Assembly: GCF_000005505.3 (NCBI RefSeq)
Contig: NC_016132.3
Span: 1,178,001 to 1,242,000, forward strand
Direction of reading: 5' to 3'
Origin: Brachypodium distachyon
Lineage: Eukaryota > Streptophyta > Magnoliopsida > Poales > Poaceae
DNA: 64,000 bases
Shown: in pieces, positions 42,457 to 53,052 of the stretch
Position numbering within the stretch: the first letter of the stretch is position 1
Layout of the letters: every line of letters begins with the position of its first letter
Notes under the pieces: model-generated
What the model saw: the letters and a program-made list of their open reading frames with translations, nothing else
Databases searched by the model: none
Told to the model about the DNA's origin: nothing
Position numbers and translations under genes: made by a program

Positions 42457-43031
42457 TGATCGGTCTTGGCGATCTGATCGATTCCCTAGATTGATTTCGT
42501 TGCGGTGGTTTTACCGATCGAGACGAGGTAGCGTGGGGTTTTTTTTTTTTTTGGTACAGCCCAATACGGTGATCCGTGACGGGCCGATAAGCCTGCACCT
42601 GTCTGCATTTGAGAAAGCCCATGTAAGCTCGGGAACGGTTGATTTTTGTTTTCTGTTTTTGTTATCTCGGGAACAGTTGAACTTGCTTGGCTCAATTTGT
42701 GAATTTCAGAGCTGGCATGTTTGTAGTTCAGTATAGTTCATTTCATAACTTACGTAGTTTGAAATTCATTACATGATTTGGTCTTTGAAAATAGGTGCCC
42801 GTTAAAGCAATGAAAAAAGAATGGATTCCCATTTTATGCATTCCATTGCAACTAAAACCAAGGTAATGGCTTGGATTCATCAGTCGAAGTGTCAAACCGC
42901 TCATATTTAGAGCCCAGGCACTGATGTACCGACTGTTTAATTTGCACGTACATACGTCATCAACAAACAGATACCAATAGCTAAGAAGCACTAGAGCTCG
43001 ATCGATCATGCACGCCTAATCAAGCTAGACT
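42457..43031. other. Intergenic region, F3 promoter and J1 3' flank
   Basis: It contains the duplicated F-box promoter segment (42556-42690) with a poly-T run at 42540 and then AT-rich sequence. No gene seen. Confidence 0.4.
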
Positions 43032-44105
43032 TCAAAGAGAATCATCCGGCAAATGGATGGAGGCATGCATCCACTCGTGGAGGAGTGTCTTATTATGCGA
43101 CCAGTCCATCCTGACGTAGGTGCCGATGGCGTCGAGGAGGCCACCGGAGCGGCCATGGAAGCCGACGATCCTGCCGCCAGCGGGCGCCGGGAGCTCGAAC
43201 GGCACGCCGTGGTCCTCCCCGTACGGCCCGTACGTGCGCCGGTTGCTGACGAACGTCAGCGATTTCACGACGAACCATTGCGCGTGGTTGCCCAGCAGCC
43301 CTTTCACGCACGTCAGGTGCTCGTCCCGCTCAAGACAGACCTGCAGGACACAAGAAGAAGAGAAACAAAGAGTATGACACGAAGTATAGGAGCACACCAC
43401 CTTTTTCAGAAAACATTCAGTGTATGTCCATGCCTGTGAGCGTTTGCCTCCAGGTCCTCCCCACAGCTGGTCCTGCTCCACCTTGCCGTCGTCGTCCCGC
43501 TCGTAGGACACGCACAGGGCGTCCACGGCGCTGCCGTGGTAGACGGCCACATTTACGATACGGCGCCGCCGCAAGGACCCATCTCCAAGATGGACGGCTC
43601 ACGGATGCCATTGCCGGGGCACTTCTTGTCGTGCCCCGCCTTCTCGTGGTACGGCATGCTCTTGGCGGAGCAACCATTGGCGCCGGCGTTGGGGCAGGCG
43701 ACGCGGATGGAGCGCAGGATGCGCTCCACGGCCAGGCAGCGGGTGTACTTGGTCGGGGCGAAGCAGCGGCTGTAGCCGTAGCCCGTCTTCACGAAGCAGG
43801 ACTCGCATTTACCCTTGTCCGGGAGATCGCCGTGGCAGGGCGGGCACACGACGTGCCCGGCCGCGCACTGCACACGCCGATTTGCGCAAGTTAGATCTAG
43901 GTGAATTTGTTGCGGATTAACACAAGTAGTACTAGCTAGGAACATGCATATGGATCTCGATCCGAACCTGGAAGACCGGAGGAACAAGAGGACCAAGGCA
44001 TTTGGGGCAGTGGAGGGCCTGGGAATCGACGTCGACGGTGATCATGGACGAGACCTGCTGCTGCGGCTCCGCCTTGATCATCTTCGAGCCGTCATTCTTC
44101 TCCAT
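43032..44105 (-). pseudogene. J1: RING/SIAH zinc-finger fused to a jacalin-related lectin, frameshifted
   Basis: Three exons on the minus strand. Exon 1 (43968-44105, 46 codons) starts MEKNDGSKMIKAEPQQQVSS and ends LHCPKCLGPLVPPVFQ, with donor GTTCGG. Exon 2 (43434-43867) after GTGTGCAG completes a RING with all eight ligands (CAAGHVVCPPC.., CESC) and the first SIAH zinc-binding half (VACPNAGANGCSAKSMPYHE.., H..C). It then passes into a jacalin-type lectin domain (GPCGG.., VYHGSAVDALCVSYERDD, LWGGPGG). Exon 3 (43032-43340) completes the lectin (LTCVKG, VVKSLTFVSNRRTYGPYGED, GRIVGFHGRSGGLLDAIGTY) with a 23-residue extension. No TRAF-like domain follows. Compared with J2, about 40 bp are missing at the start of the lectin domain after GPCGG. 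This shifts the frame: the zinc-finger frame ends at ..GGAVS-stop. The exon 2 donor is GC rather than GT (CAG|GCATGG). The fusion architecture is clear; this copy cannot make the full protein as written. Confidence 0.82.
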
Positions 44106-44633
44106 ATTCTCGACTTGATCTTCTGCTAGCTTGACCGGCGGATTGATCTTGAAGCAGTAGTAGTACCGGCCGGGTTGAAGGGGATGGATTGAACGTGCCG
44201 GCCAGGGAGCTAGCTAGGCCGAATATATATGTAGTGGAAGATGAAGCGAAGAAGAGGCTTGATCTTTGTTGTTTCGTCTTCCAACCAATTAATTAAGGCA
44301 CCGCCACACTTGCACCTAGGAGACGACGACGCTCACTCGTTGACTTTCCTCCTCAAGGACACCGGGTCAAGTTTGTACACCTTGAGACGATCGACCGAGG
44401 TTTCGAGGTACGGCTGCCTCCATCCCCTCTCGATTCGGCACCTTACTCCGAAGCCGGAATCGCATTCACGCTCACAATGCCCTGCGCTAACTTGGAATAA
44501 ATTTATCCATTTTACTGGCTTTTTTTTTGTCAGATTACCCGCCTATGTGTATTCCCTCTTATTGCCCCTTTGATACTAACTGAATTTGTGAAGAATATAA
44601 CCCAAAACGACTCAAAGTACTATACGTATTCAT

Positions 44634-45592
44634 GGGCAGCCCGGCCTGACAACCTGGCCGAGCCCGTTCCAACACCTGGCCTGAGCCCAGCCCAGAAATT
44701 TGGCTGCGCCAGGCCGGGCTTCCTTTCCGGACCGGGTTCAGGCAGGATTTAAAGACGCGGCAATTTTCTGGCCGGGCTAGGACTTTAATTTACGGCCCCA
44801 AAAAATCCGGACCCACCCGGTTATATATATGAGGTTATATATATGAAATAATGCATGGAATAAAGAGAAAGGCCCATTCACCTTGACGCGCTAGCTAGCC
44901 AGCCCAGCCCATCACCTTGGGCTTTTCTAACCGCAAGTCCACAATTCACGAACCCTATATCTACCTTCCCAATTGGCCAATCCATTCCCATTTCTCCCTT
45001 TCCTCTTCTGCTAGTGGCGGCGCCGCTCCCTCTCCTCCCATAGTGCACGCACCCGTCACAGCCTACGTTCCTCTCATCCGACATGTGCCTTAGCCACAGC
45101 CGGCCTTCCCATTTCCCCTTCCTCTTTTGAAGCTTGAGGCTGCTTCCACATCCGGCGCCGCGGCACGACAGACGGCGAGTAACACCGGCGGGCGTCACCT
45201 CAAGTTATTCCACATATGGTGTCGCGTCCTGCGGTAGCATGAAACCATCCCCGACCGGCCAACTCTGACTCCCTCGCAGATCTAAAGGTGGCGTCGCCCG
45301 CAACCATCATGACGGTAGGAAATGTTGCTGGCCATGTGTGCTTGTACTTGGCAAAATCTGATTTTGATTTTGAGTATTGAGTTTATGACTTGTGACTATT
45401 GATCTGTGATCTGTATTGTTTTTATATGCCGATATCTGATATGTGATTTTGTCAGGCTTCGGACCGGGCCTCAGGTTTTGGGGTTTTGCGTCAGGCCAGG
45501 CATGAATTTTGGAACAAATTTGGGCCGGGCTCGGGCTTTCAGAAGCCCAGACCGAAACCCGGCCCGGCCCGAGCAATGCCCAAATATACCTC
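44634..45592. mobile_element. Probable non-autonomous DNA element with GGCCGGGC-rich ends
   Basis: The left end (CATGGGCAGCCCGGCCTGAC, repeated CCGGGC/CCTGGCC motifs to 44830) and right end (GGGCCGGGCTCGGGCTTTC, CCCGGCCCGAGCAATGCCCA) carry many short inverted GGCCGGGC-type repeats. This subterminal pattern is typical of grass hAT-like elements. The interior has no transposase. I could not fix a target duplication. It separates J1 from S8. Confidence 0.45.
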
Positions 45593-45868
45593 AAGCATTG
45601 TCATTTTTTCCCAAACAAGAGATGGGAGCATAATTTAGCTAGCACATCTGTAGATGCGCATGTACTATATTGTCTTTTCCATTGCTAGTTTGGCGGAAAA
45701 CTCTGTGTTGCCACGCCAGTCATTTTCATGACTCCTGTCAGTATACATTGTGGAACAGGAATGTGAGGCAGTGAGATTGTGTTGATCAATTGGTTTGGAA
45801 CCCCGTCGCGCTTGTAGTAGCGATATCAAGCAAATTAGTGGCAGTAACTTATTTGAGTTTTGGTGGCG

Positions 45869-48001
45869 ATGGACCACCGTAGATGCAACAAGAGACGACA
45901 AGAAGCTTGGCAAAATGGAGATAGCAACGCCAAAAGGCAGAGTGTCTCAGTGGGGTTCGAGACTCTGGACTGCTACGTCTGCTCCGAGCCCCTCAAGCCT
46001 CCGATATTCCAGGTAAATACACGACATGTATGCATGTTATTTAACTTCTCTTTAGACTCAACCCATTGACGAAGGTGGAGATTAAATAAAAGCTTTGGTG
46101 AATCTACATTGGATGTAGGGGTAGTTCGCTAGAGATGAAACATGATAGCTATGGCAGTAAGTTTGTGCTGGTCCTAGGTCCAGCAATCCATCTATCTTCC
46201 AGGGATACGATCGTGTTTGTTTTAATTTGTCTTAGGTTATTTGAAAGGCTGCAGGCCTATCCCATTCATCGTCTCTAAAATGGTGTCCCTTAGCTCACGA
46301 TAAATACGAAGGGCACGGCAATACATATTGGGTCTAGATAAAAAGCTTGTCGGTACAACAAAAGCAAAATATACGCAATGTGCTAGCCTCTCCTACGGTT
46401 GTCAAGCTAAGACTAGTCATGGTGGGAGTAACAAAGGTGATAACTAAAGTGACAACTAAACAATTTTGATGATGTGTCATATTATTAATGAGGAAAGAGA
46501 GAGTTGGGATAACTAGATATGTTACCATCACATCACACTTCTTAACATACAATGAATTTATAAAGCTAGTAAATGAGGTTTTTATGTAACTAACCCACTA
46601 TTGAAGTAGCAACATAGACTAGTAACATATACATGTTACTATCTTATGTTCCTCCCCACTATGACCAGCCTAATCGATCCGTATACTTTTCTACATAGCT
46701 TTTAAAATATAAAACCCTAGGTTCAAACATCTAGGCTCTTCTCTCGCTACAGCTTTTTTTACAACAAAGCACACGATTCAATGCGGTTGAACAAAATATA
46801 ATTTTGGAACAATTTTCTTGTAGTACAAAAAAGAAATGTTCGCTGAAAAATTACGTCATATACACTGAGAAAAAGTAAATTGGGAAGTACTATAGTACAA
46901 AATAAAATGCCCTCTCCACTATTCTTTTTTTTTGCGCAAACTGAAACAAAATATCGCATGCATATCTGACATTTTCTGAAAACATTATTAATATTTGGTT
47001 CAAAAAAATCATTTTGTCCGGACAATATTTTTTGAATATTAATATGGCTTCTACTGTAGCATCTATGGGTGCATGCGTGCTAATAAAGAAAATGTGCGTA
47101 CCCCTGTCACTCTCTCTATCATGTCACTATGACTTGTAGGTTTTTTTTTAAAAAAAATGAAAGTTATTCTCACATTAGAAACCTGTTTTTTTTTCTTTCT
47201 ATTCCACAGTGTTCTTTGGGGCATTTTCTATGCTTGTCTTGCCGCTGCGAGATCCTGGACAATAAGTGCCTCATATGCTCTGTCGACACTTCCTTCGAGC
47301 GTTGCTTCGGGATTGAGCAAGTTGTTAAGTCAGTCATAGTTCTTGCTCCAATGCCAAGCATGGATGCACCGAGCAGGTCGCCTACTACCAGAAGGAAGAA
47401 CATGAGAAGGCATGCTCGAACGTACCATGCTTTTGTCCAGAGTTTGGCTGCAGCTTCGCTGGGCCAACAATGGCGCTCCTACGCCATTTGACTGTGCAGC
47501 ACAAGTGTCCGATTTCAACCTTCCTTGATTCCGGCATGGTGAATATGCATTTCTACTTGGAACCGGGCTTACGTGTTCTGCGCTGCGGTGAAGGCGGCCA
47601 ATTTTTTCTGTTCAACATGGCGTCAGAGCCATTTGGACATGCCGTCTCTGTCATTTGTCCAACCTAAGGTCACAGAACCCAAGTTCGCATGTGCTTTGTA
47701 TTACAACAACTCTGAGGCCGACGGTAACCAGATCAGTTCTTGTTGCGACATACAAAGCTCTTCATTGTCCGAGGGGCTACCAAAGGGCTATGACTTAATT
47801 GTGCCCAAGGGCAAAGTTTCTGATGAAGAAGGAGATGGTATCTTCCTCAAGGTGGTCATTCGGGAAAAGCGCAAGGTCTCTTATGATTCTGATTCTGATG
47901 ATGAACAACCCATAGCTGCAAGACGGACTCCTGATCATTCTGATTATGATGATGATCAACCCTTAGCTGCCAGAGTTATCAAACTTCATTATGAAGGTTG
48001 A
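45869..48001 (+). pseudogene. S8: SINA-like gene with two frameshifts
   Basis: Exon 1 (45869-46012, 48 codons) starts MDHRRCNKRRQEAWQNGDSN and ends CYVCSEPLKPPIFQ with donor GTAAAT. Exon 2 (47211-48001) after TTCCACAG starts CSLGHFLCLSCRCEILDNKC and retains all RING ligands. Near 47343 one base is missing (..VKSVIV, then the conserved PCSNAKHGC follows in another frame). Near 47657 the frame shifts again (..AVSVIC then VQPKVTEPKFACAL). The rest is open to a tail with DDEQPIAARR and DDDQPLAARV repeats ending KLHYEG. The closest relative in the window is S11. The leader (TTGTGGAACAG, 45750) matches those of S6 and S11. The 1.2 kb intron carries a Tourist-like MITE. It should not give a full protein. 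Confidence 0.83.
46411..46670. mobile_element. Tourist-like MITE (260 bp) in the S8 intron
   Basis: The element starts GACTAGTCATGGTGGGAGTAAC and ends CTCCCCACTATGACCAGCC, an imperfect inverted repeat, with TAA directly on both sides (46408-46410 and 46671-46673). A TAA duplication suits the PIF/Harbinger (Tourist) group. A truncated relative is at 12011-12204. Confidence 0.82.
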
Positions 48002-49590
48002 GGTTTGTGATTAGCATGTCGTTGTTTGGTTGGTTTGGCCGCGGTATTGGTTCCAGGACATATGTTTGACTCTTTTATCGTCTGACACTTTATGGTACCA
48101 TGGTTGTTTCTGTGACGGAAGTTATTTTTGTTATGTTCTACAAAGTGCTCGAACTCCTGCTGCATTATGTGTGGCATTTCCTGTTTTAACTAGATGATGG
48201 TATTTTTTCTATGATATTTCGGATTTGCTAACTCTCGGTCGCCCTGAGAAACTTATTTCTCAGTCAATGGTATGGACTGTTGGATCATGCGCCAAGATTA
48301 GTGCTGCAGCTATTGCGGAAACAAACAGAGGATAAGTAAAGAAATAATTGAACGCAGATAGAATCTGCTGGTTGGGATACTCTAAAAAAAAAATCTGCTG
48401 GTTGGTTTGGTGGTTGGTGGCCCTCATGCCTGTAGCTCAGCTCCTGTGTTTGAGCATTAGGTTGCTTATTTTATGTTTCTATTTTTTGTTTCTTATTTAT
48501 AGCTTTTTTTTTAGGTCAATGGGGTATTGGGGTTCTTCTTTGACCGATGCATCGATCGATCGTCGAGAGCTAGCTATAAAACCTGTCTCACTTGTGTCGA
48601 TCGGATGCGTCTTGGCGCTGCGGTGCATCCTGAGTCCTGACAAGATGGAGAGAAAAAAAACAAATTGACGTCCCCTCCAGCACAATGGATGTAAAAGGTA
48701 GTCACTGTTCACTCCGAATGCATTTCTTGTCTGAGGATGGACGGAAGGAAGGAAGGAAGGAAGGAGGGAGGAAGGAAGTCACTGTTTACTGATCACGAAG
48801 TTAAAATGTCTGTGGTATTCTATTCACGGAGTGAGCGTCATCATCCTCAAGCTGGTCGTCCGACGCGTCAGTCAGCTGCTATGAGCAGGATCGCCCTGGA
48901 GGAGCAGACTCAGCAGTGGGGGAGAGGACGTGGGGGAAAGCGCATGCTGCGCTACCTAAAAAATGTTGCGCAATCCAATTTTCGTACTATGTTCTTTCTT
49001 TGATACGATTAATTAAAACAAGGAGCATGAATGTGAAAGTTGGACCCATAAGTGCACCGAGTGATGCTTTGTGTAGGTGTAATTAGTCCGGGGAGACGTA
49101 GAGTAATCGATTATTGTGGAGGACAAACAATTACAATTACTAGTACAGACGTACGTGAGGCTAGTGCATTGCTCGTGGAAACTCTAGTTCCGCTAGCTTA
49201 CATGTCATCGAGAAGTTTGTTTAGGAGTAAAAAGGGGCAGTGTACGTTTGCTTCAAGAGGAGCTTGACGAGTCATGACAGTATGGGTTTATATATAGCTT
49301 GGGCTTACAGGCTGTTATGAACGCGACAAGCAAGAACGAAGAACCAAGAAGAAATCACAGCACAAGAACACACGGATTTAACGTGGAAAACTCTCTCAAA
49401 CAACGAGAGGGAAAACCACGGACGCCAGCCAGTGAAACTTCACTATATGAGGAGTATTTACACAACGCCGGAAAGATTCTATAGATGCAACCCGTCCCCA
49501 AAACGACGGCCACAAGGGGTATATATAACAACAGGAAGATTAGGTCAAATCAGATCCGTATCGGGGACCCCAGAAGTTTCAGGACAAACT
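48002..49590. other. Intergenic region with a (GGAA)n microsatellite
   Basis: No gene is supported. A GGAA/GGAG repeat run lies at about 48740-48780. The stretch 49300-49500 (ATTTAACGTGGAAAACTCTC.. AGGGAAAACCACGGACGCC) looks like part of a retroelement seen often in grasses, but no boundaries were found. Near 48245 is a short GAGAAAC..TTTCTCAGTC palindrome. Confidence 0.4.
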
Positions 49591-49599
49591 CTGCAGTTT

Positions 49600-50533
49600 T
49601 CACGCGAAGTTCCAGTAGCATCACGGACGTGAGCCGGAGGTTGGGTGTCTCCTCTGCTCCCCTCAAGCGTTCCGTTTCCATGGTAAACAAAGTGCAGTAC
49701 TAAAATTCCTTTTTTTTTCTAGCATTGTTAGTTTGTTACTGATTCGCTACTACTGTAACAAATATGCATACGCGTGCTTGATTCGCTAGTGCGATGATGG
49801 GCATTTCGTCTGCTCTTGGAACCAGGGCAGGTACTGCGGGGCGTGCAACCGGGCCTCCTCCTTCGTCCAGAGCTCCGGCATGGACGACCTGGTCAAGGGC
49901 ACCTTGGTGTCTTGCTGCCCGTTCCAGAGGTTCGGTTGCTGTGACAAAAGTCCATCCCTTACTACCAGGTGATGAGACACATGCCCGAGTGCGCGCACGC
50001 GCCCTGCTACTGCATCCACCCCGAGGGCAAATTCGCGGTCGTGGGCGATCCGGCGATGCTCCTGCGCCACCTCACGGAGGACTCCGGCCCGCATCGCTGG
50101 CCCGTGGAGAAGATAAATTACCAGAAAACAGAGTACGAGACGAGTCACATGCAGTCTCACAGAGTCGTCTTCGTGCAAACGCCGTCGGAGCAGCACCGCC
50201 GCTTGCTGGTCGCGGAGGAAGACGGCGCCGTGTTCCTCCTTGCCGTGCGACGACGGCGACTTCTGCCCCGTCGGGCTGGTGTGCGTCAGGGGAAATGCCG
50301 ATGGCGTGAGGCCGTCCTACGTGTGCAGGCTCTCGGGGTTCGGCCCTTGGACGGCGCCCACAGGGGGCTACCATGACTCCTTTGAGGCGAAAGCTGTGGT
50401 TTCGAACTGCTCCGTCCCCGGTGAGGTCGACATGAAGCGATGCCGGGTCCGTACGCATGTCTTTCCGTTGCGCCATGGCCATGGGAAGAACCAGGAGATT
50501 CATCTGGACATCAGCATCGTCAAGCACTCCTGA
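49600..50533 (+). pseudogene. S9: divergent SINA-like pseudogene
   Basis: A decayed exon 1 end reads VSSAPLKRSVSM before a GTAAAC donor at 49682 (compare VCSEPLKPPIFQ in S8); no start codon or first Cys pair is left. Exon 2 starts at 49790 after TTCGCTAG with CDDGHFVCSWNQGRYCGAC, then SSGMDDLVKGTLVSCCPFQR. The frame shifts near 49937 to IPYYQVMRHMPECAHAPCYC and LLRHLTEDSGPHRWPVEKIN. It shifts again near 50246 to CDDGDFCPVGLVCVRG and on to LDISIVKHS at 50533. The RING has lost the conserved C-x-C spacing. This copy is diverged from the others in the window and non-functional as written. Confidence 0.7.
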
Positions 50534-50779
50534 ATCCTGATGGGCAGTACCCAGCACCACCGACTGATCATCAATACTATGCTACTATGTTTTGTTGCTG
50601 CTGCTGCTGGATTTCGGTTGTCTATACCAGTGGCTTATGTGTGAATCCTGGTAGTATGAACTTGCTGCTAGCTCCTTCACTAGTTAATTAAACTGTAGTG
50701 CTAAGGATGAATACTTGCTTTTGCCTATGAAATCTATTTTATGTTGGTCACCGGACTGCATGTCTGCATGTCGAATGCC

Positions 50780-51830
50780 GTGCTCCCCAGAGGCCGTGGG
50801 TTGGCACTGCCACTCCCTGCGACGAGATTGATTGTGACCTCTTTGCGGCAGCCACCCGTGTCTCCGTTGGTGATGGCAAGATGGCGATTTTCTGGCACTC
50901 AAACTGGATCGGTGGCCTTCCTCTACGGCTCACCTTTCCCTTGCTCTTTGCTCGCTCGCGCCGCAAGTCCCGGTCGGTCGCCGATGCTCTCCGTGGCCAT
51001 CTATGGATTCGCGACTTGCGCCATGATCGGTCTGAAGTGTTTCTTCTCGAATTCGTTCTTGCTTGGCGAGAGCTCGCCATGGTCACTCTTCAGCCAGATG
51101 CACCCGACTCCATCAAGTGGATTCTGACCACGGACGGCTCCTACTCTGCGCGCTCCACCTACCAGCTCCAATACGCGGGTCGCGTCCCCTCGCCAATGCC
51201 CAAGGCGGTCTGGCGCGTCTGGGCTCCGCCGGAGGCCAAGTTCTTCGCCTGGCTGATGCTTCAAGACCATCTCTGGTGCGCCGATCGGCTGCAGCGACGA
51301 GGCTGGCCTAACTGCTATTTCTGTCCTCTTTGCCGTCGCAACCTCGAGACATCCACGCACCTCTTCGTCGAATGCCCTTTCTCGAGTCAGCTCTGGTGCG
51401 CCGTGGCGCTCTGGCCCAATTGTCGTAGCATCGCCGTTGCTATTCGGGACGCTGCTTCTGTCCTCTCGTTTCGCGACCACCTGATGGCTGCTACTCGCGC
51501 TGATCTCAGGAAAGGCATGAGCTCCCTGTTCCTCCTTGTTTGCCATTCCATTTGGCGCGAACGAAACTCCCGAGTCTTCCACGACAAAGCGCTTGCCCGG
51601 CCCCAGCTCGCTAGCTTCATCAAAGACGAGGCGCAGGAATGGACCTTTGCCGGCGCCAAGGCCCTGCACAAGCTCCTCTAGGAACCCCCTTGAGTTCTTC
51701 CCTTCTTCTCTAGCTCCTCTTTTTGATTTCTCTCTTTTTTCTCTTTCTGCCTAGGGCAGCTTTTGTAATTACTTCTACCTGCTAATACATGGGAAGCCAG
51801 CTATTGCTGGGTCTTTCAAAAAAAAAAAAA
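50780..51830 (+). mobile_element. 5'-truncated LINE with poly-A tail
   Basis: An open frame running to a TAG at 51679-51681 carries the end of a LINE reverse transcriptase protein: RPWVGTATPCDEIDCDLFAA and TRVSVGDGK.. FWHSNWIGG, then a zf-RVT domain (WRVWAPPEAKFFAWLMLQDH, CADRLQRRGWPNCYFCPLC, THLFVECPFSSQLW) and an end WTFAGAKALHKLL. A run of 13 A's at 51818-51830 follows, after CTTTC. The 5' part of the element (endonuclease and most of the RT) is absent, as is common for LINEs. The left boundary is approximate and no sure target duplication was found. Confidence 0.85.
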
Positions 51831-51831
51831 T

Positions 51832-53052
51832 TAAGTAACTGTTTGATATTAGGGAGTGTCTATTTTTTTAGATGATCAGGGGCTCGCCTTCGGTCCCAAC
51901 CTTTTTCATTGAGACCCATTGTGGGGCCAAAATCGCAGCTGTAGCATAACAAGTTTGTGTCGCAAAAGCTCAAAAACTATTCCTTCTCTAAACCTATCTT
52001 TCTAGCAAAAGCAGCTATGGGGTTCATTACAGCCGACGTCGGCGAATTCAGCGTGCCTCGCAGGGCAACGAGGAAGATCGTGGGAGCATCGCCATCTTCT
52101 TCTTCTTCATGGGGGACGGCTGCGGAGAGGAGCCACTAGCGTCCAGTGGGGAGGTTGGGCCCAGGAGGGGTGCCCGGCGAGCAGCCACGCGCGGGGGAGA
52201 CTGGTGCGTGTCGGAGATCTTCAACTTGGCGTAGTCTCCCAGGAATGTGCCGTCAGGCCTTGACGCCAACTAGCAGACTCTACCTTCAGTAGAGCTGAAA
52301 TTAGGGAGTGTCTAAGAAATTGTTATTTTTGAGTCAACAGTCGTAGCCATCCAATCAAGATCGATCCATCCATGGAGAAGAAGACCGCAGGTTCGTCGAT
52401 GGTCAACGGCGACAGCCCTCTATGCCCGGTTCCGGCCGGCCGCTACGAGCTCGTCCGATTTCTCCCCGGGCGCCGGCCACCATCACCGTCACCATCGCTC
52501 GGTGAAAACTGACAATAAGATCTCAAAGGCAAGGCCTCTCGACATTAACATGCGAGTGAACTAACTCATCAACGACGCCATACGCATCTCGCCACAGAGC
52601 AATCGGGATTTCATTATTTTTGGCAGCTGGAGCAATCGGAATTAGTAGCAGATGGACCTCCATTGCACCATATCCCGTCTCATTCGAACCTCGCCCGTTG
52701 GAATGGAGTTGATGGGTTAAAACTACTCGGAGCTTACCCGTAAAAAGAAAAAGAAAACTACTCGGAGCTACTTTAAAAATTCAGGCTGCCCACAAACAGG
52801 TCTATTTGACGGTACTCACTTTTTTTTCTAGAGCAAAGACTTGTTTCAAAAGGTGCTCCTAGTTGGCTAGTTCCAAGGAATTATCCAAGTTTGGCAGCCA
52901 CTGTTCGGACCGTAACACATTCATTCATCAACTGACAGCATAATAAGCAAGACAAGTGCATTACACAAGAGAGAATTAAGTCCAGAAGCAGCAACCAGCA
53001 GCTGCATGTTTGGTTAACAGAGTTGAGACGCACTTAATTAGGAGATGGATGG
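51832..53052. other. Intergenic region, no gene recognised
   Basis: I see only a short TCTTCTTCTTC run at ~52100, a MITE-like scrap near 52299-52350 (TAAGAAATTGTTATTTTTGA) and GC-rich sequence at 52375-52500 that starts MEKKTAGSSMVNGDSPLCPV in one frame but has no recognisable family. No supported gene. Confidence 0.35.

Noticed and set aside
51001..51669. Minus-strand 222-codon frame opposite the LINE
   Set aside because: It is antisense to the zf-RVT coding region, which has clear family motifs on the plus strand.
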